Shown here: positions 62,758-64,000 of the stretch, piece by piece | Numbering within the stretch: position 1 is the stretch's first letter | Layout of the letters: each line of letters opens with the position of its first letter | Assembly (NCBI RefSeq): GCF_002803065.1 | Contig: NZ_NNBL01000002.1 | Span: 795,476 to 859,475, forward strand | Origin: Streptomyces sp. CB01635 | GTDB taxonomy: Bacteria; Actinomycetota; Actinomycetes; Streptomycetales; Streptomycetaceae | Length of the DNA: 64,000 bases | Reading direction: 5' to 3' | Position numbers and translations under genes: made by a program | The notes under the pieces: generated by a model | Seen by the model: only the letters and a program-made list of their open reading frames with translations | Told to the model about the DNA's origin: nothing | The model's database searches: none

Positions 62758-62973
62758 ATGTCGGCCCCTACGCACACCAGGCCCCACCCGGCCCCAGCGG
62801 GCGGCGTCGACGTCAGGCTCCCGTGGTGGGCGATCGCCCTGCCCGCGATCACCTTCGCCGTGCTCCTGCTCCTGATCATCAACCCGGCCGACGCCCACGC
62901 CGCGACCGGCGACCCGGCGGTCGGCCAGCTCCTCGACCGCATCCAGCAGGCGGTGCTGCGCACAGCCCCGTGA
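62758..62973 (+). CDS. Small single-helix membrane protein of unknown function
   Basis: A 71-residue protein with a His/Pro-rich start (THTRPHPAP), one transmembrane helix (LPWWAIALPAITFAVLLLLI) and a polar C-terminus. ATG 62758 has a strong GGAGG; an in-frame GTG at 62701 would add 19 residues and would be leaderless. It looks superficially like cobalt transporter subunit CbtB but lacks its His-rich C-terminal motif. The palindrome at 62597 may control it. Confidence 0.65.
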   Translation: MSAPTHTRPHPAPAGGVDVRLPWWAIALPAITFAVLLLLIINPADAHAATGDPAVGQLLDRIQQAVLRTAP

Positions 62974-63058
62974 GCAGGCCGCACGGCGCGTCACCCGTGC
63001 CGGTCGAGCCCGTCAACTCCCTGCGCCCCGTGGCCGGTTTCATGCGAAGCTGGGACCC

Positions 63059-63577
63059 ATGAGCGTCGCAGAACCCCGCAGGATTGTCCTTTTCCGGCAT
63101 GCGAAGGCGGACTGGCCCCAGGTCTCCGACCACGAGAGGCCGCTCGCCGAGAGGGGCCGAAAGGACGCCCCCGTCGCCGGCCGCAAGCTCGCCGACTCCG
63201 GTATCGACCTGGACCTGGCCCTCTGCTCGACCGCCGCGAGGACCCGTGAGACGTGGAAGCTCGCCGTCCACGAGCTGCCCCACCGGCCCAGGACGGTGTA
63301 TGAGGAGCGGATCTACGAGGCCTCGCCCGGTGAGCTCATCTCCGTGCTGAACGAGACCCCGGACGACGTGCGGAGCGCGGTGCTGGTCGGCCACAACCCC
63401 GGGATCCAGGGCCTCGCCGAGGTCCTCTCCGGGCAGGTCGAGGGCGACGCGGGGGAGCGGATGGCCCGGCGCGGCTTCCCGACCTCCGCCTTCGTGGTCC
63501 TCTCCTTCACCGGCTCCTGGAAGTCCCTCGAACCGGGCACCGCCACCCTCATCGACTACTGGGCACCGTCCAAGTGA
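63059..63577 (+). CDS. SixA-like histidine phosphatase
   Basis: This is a 172-residue branch-1 histidine phosphatase. The catalytic RHG motif reads LFRHAKADWP, CSTAARTRETW provides the second Arg, and VGHNPGIQGLAE the second His. This is the SixA/phosphohistidine phosphatase pattern. The target is unknown. A long hairpin follows and separates it from the converging serB. Confidence 0.9.
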   Translation: MSVAEPRRIVLFRHAKADWPQVSDHERPLAERGRKDAPVAGRKLADSGIDLDLALCSTAARTRETWKLAVHELPHRPRTVYEERIYEASPGELISVLNETPDDVRSAVLVGHNPGIQGLAEVLSGQVEGDAGERMARRGFPTSAFVVLSFTGSWKSLEPGTATLIDYWAPSK

Positions 63578-63611
63578 CCCGTCGGCCGGCGGCCGGACCC
63601 TGATACGCCGA

Positions 63612-63645
63612 CGGGCCCCGGTACCGCATGGGTACCAGGGGCCCG
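63612..63645. terminator. Bidirectional hairpin between the SixA-like gene and serB
   Basis: CGGGCCCC with GGTACC inside pairs with GGTACC and GGGGCCCG (one bulged A) around a 5-base loop. It lies between converging stops. Confidence 0.8.
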
Positions 63646-63676
63646 CCGCATCCGTAACTGTCCGCGTCGACCGGAG

Positions 63677-64000
<324 letters not shown>

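Noticed and set aside
62758..62973. CbtB-type cobalt transporter subunit
   Set aside because: Size and single helix fit, but the His-rich C-terminal signature, a cobalamin riboswitch and a cbtA gene are missing.

Overview
The window is chromosomal DNA of a high-GC actinomycete, almost certainly a Streptomyces. GC is very high, GTG starts and ATGA/GTGA stop-start overlaps are common, and third codon positions are nearly all G or C. The gene order resembles, from memory, the S. coelicolor segment running from the cobalamin cluster through pitH2, gbn (SCO1839) and fabI (SCO1814) to serB. No tRNA, rRNA, CRISPR array, transposase or prophage was seen. Nearly everything looks like core or conserved lineage content, with a few inserted repeats.

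Layout. (1) 1-15.5 kb: cobalamin synthesis on the minus strand. A coupled run cbiB-cobQ-cobN-chlID-cobO-cobB-cobI lies under a cobalamin riboswitch (about 15270-15412), and a second run cobM-cobL-cbiG/cobJ leaves the left edge. A divergent ZIP metal transporter sits between the two runs. A Streptomyces-type dispersed repeat is translated in frame as a linker inside cobB. (2) 15.5-18 kb: PitH-type phosphate transporter with a PHO box, and a secreted GH25 muramidase. (3) 18-25 kb: class II aldolase, alpha/beta hydrolase, a conserved unknown, VOC protein, zinc metallopeptidase, and an ABC-F ATPase preceded by a possible 7-codon leader. (4) 25-30 kb: the nucleoid protein gene gbn behind a dense GATC cluster, an enoyl-CoA hydratase, and an Asp23/AmaP envelope-stress operon with a divergent Asp23-like gene.

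(5) 30-35 kb: atypical SDR, GH15 glucanase/trehalase, SURF1, zinc-ribbon protein, DEDDh exonuclease-BRCT. (6) 34.5-39.4 kb: a TetR regulator divergent from a tightly coupled four-gene catabolic operon (acetoacetate-decarboxylase-like, SDR, two amidohydrolases). I know no described pathway for this set. (7) 39.4-45.5 kb: VIT1-type transporter, a coupled sterol-desaturase/AGMO-like plus YhhN lysoplasmalogenase pair that suggests ether-lipid turnover, a zinc alcohol dehydrogenase, CopD and a CoA transferase. (8) 45.6-51.1 kb: tandem secreted S8 proteases, then a DUF485-acetate symporter pair with a Crp-like site. (9) 51.2-58 kb: moaA, small stress proteins, tyrS and tldE/tldD; a tail duplication between the tld genes has made a 29-codon ORF. 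(10) 58-64 kb: fabG-fabI, a secreted small protein, a FadR/MFS module, a SixA phosphatase and the 3' part of serB.

The best candidates for new biology are the TetR-controlled operon at 35-39 kb, the ether-lipid pair at 40-42 kb, the GATC cluster before gbn, and the repeat-driven remodelling of cobB and of the tldD-tldE junction.
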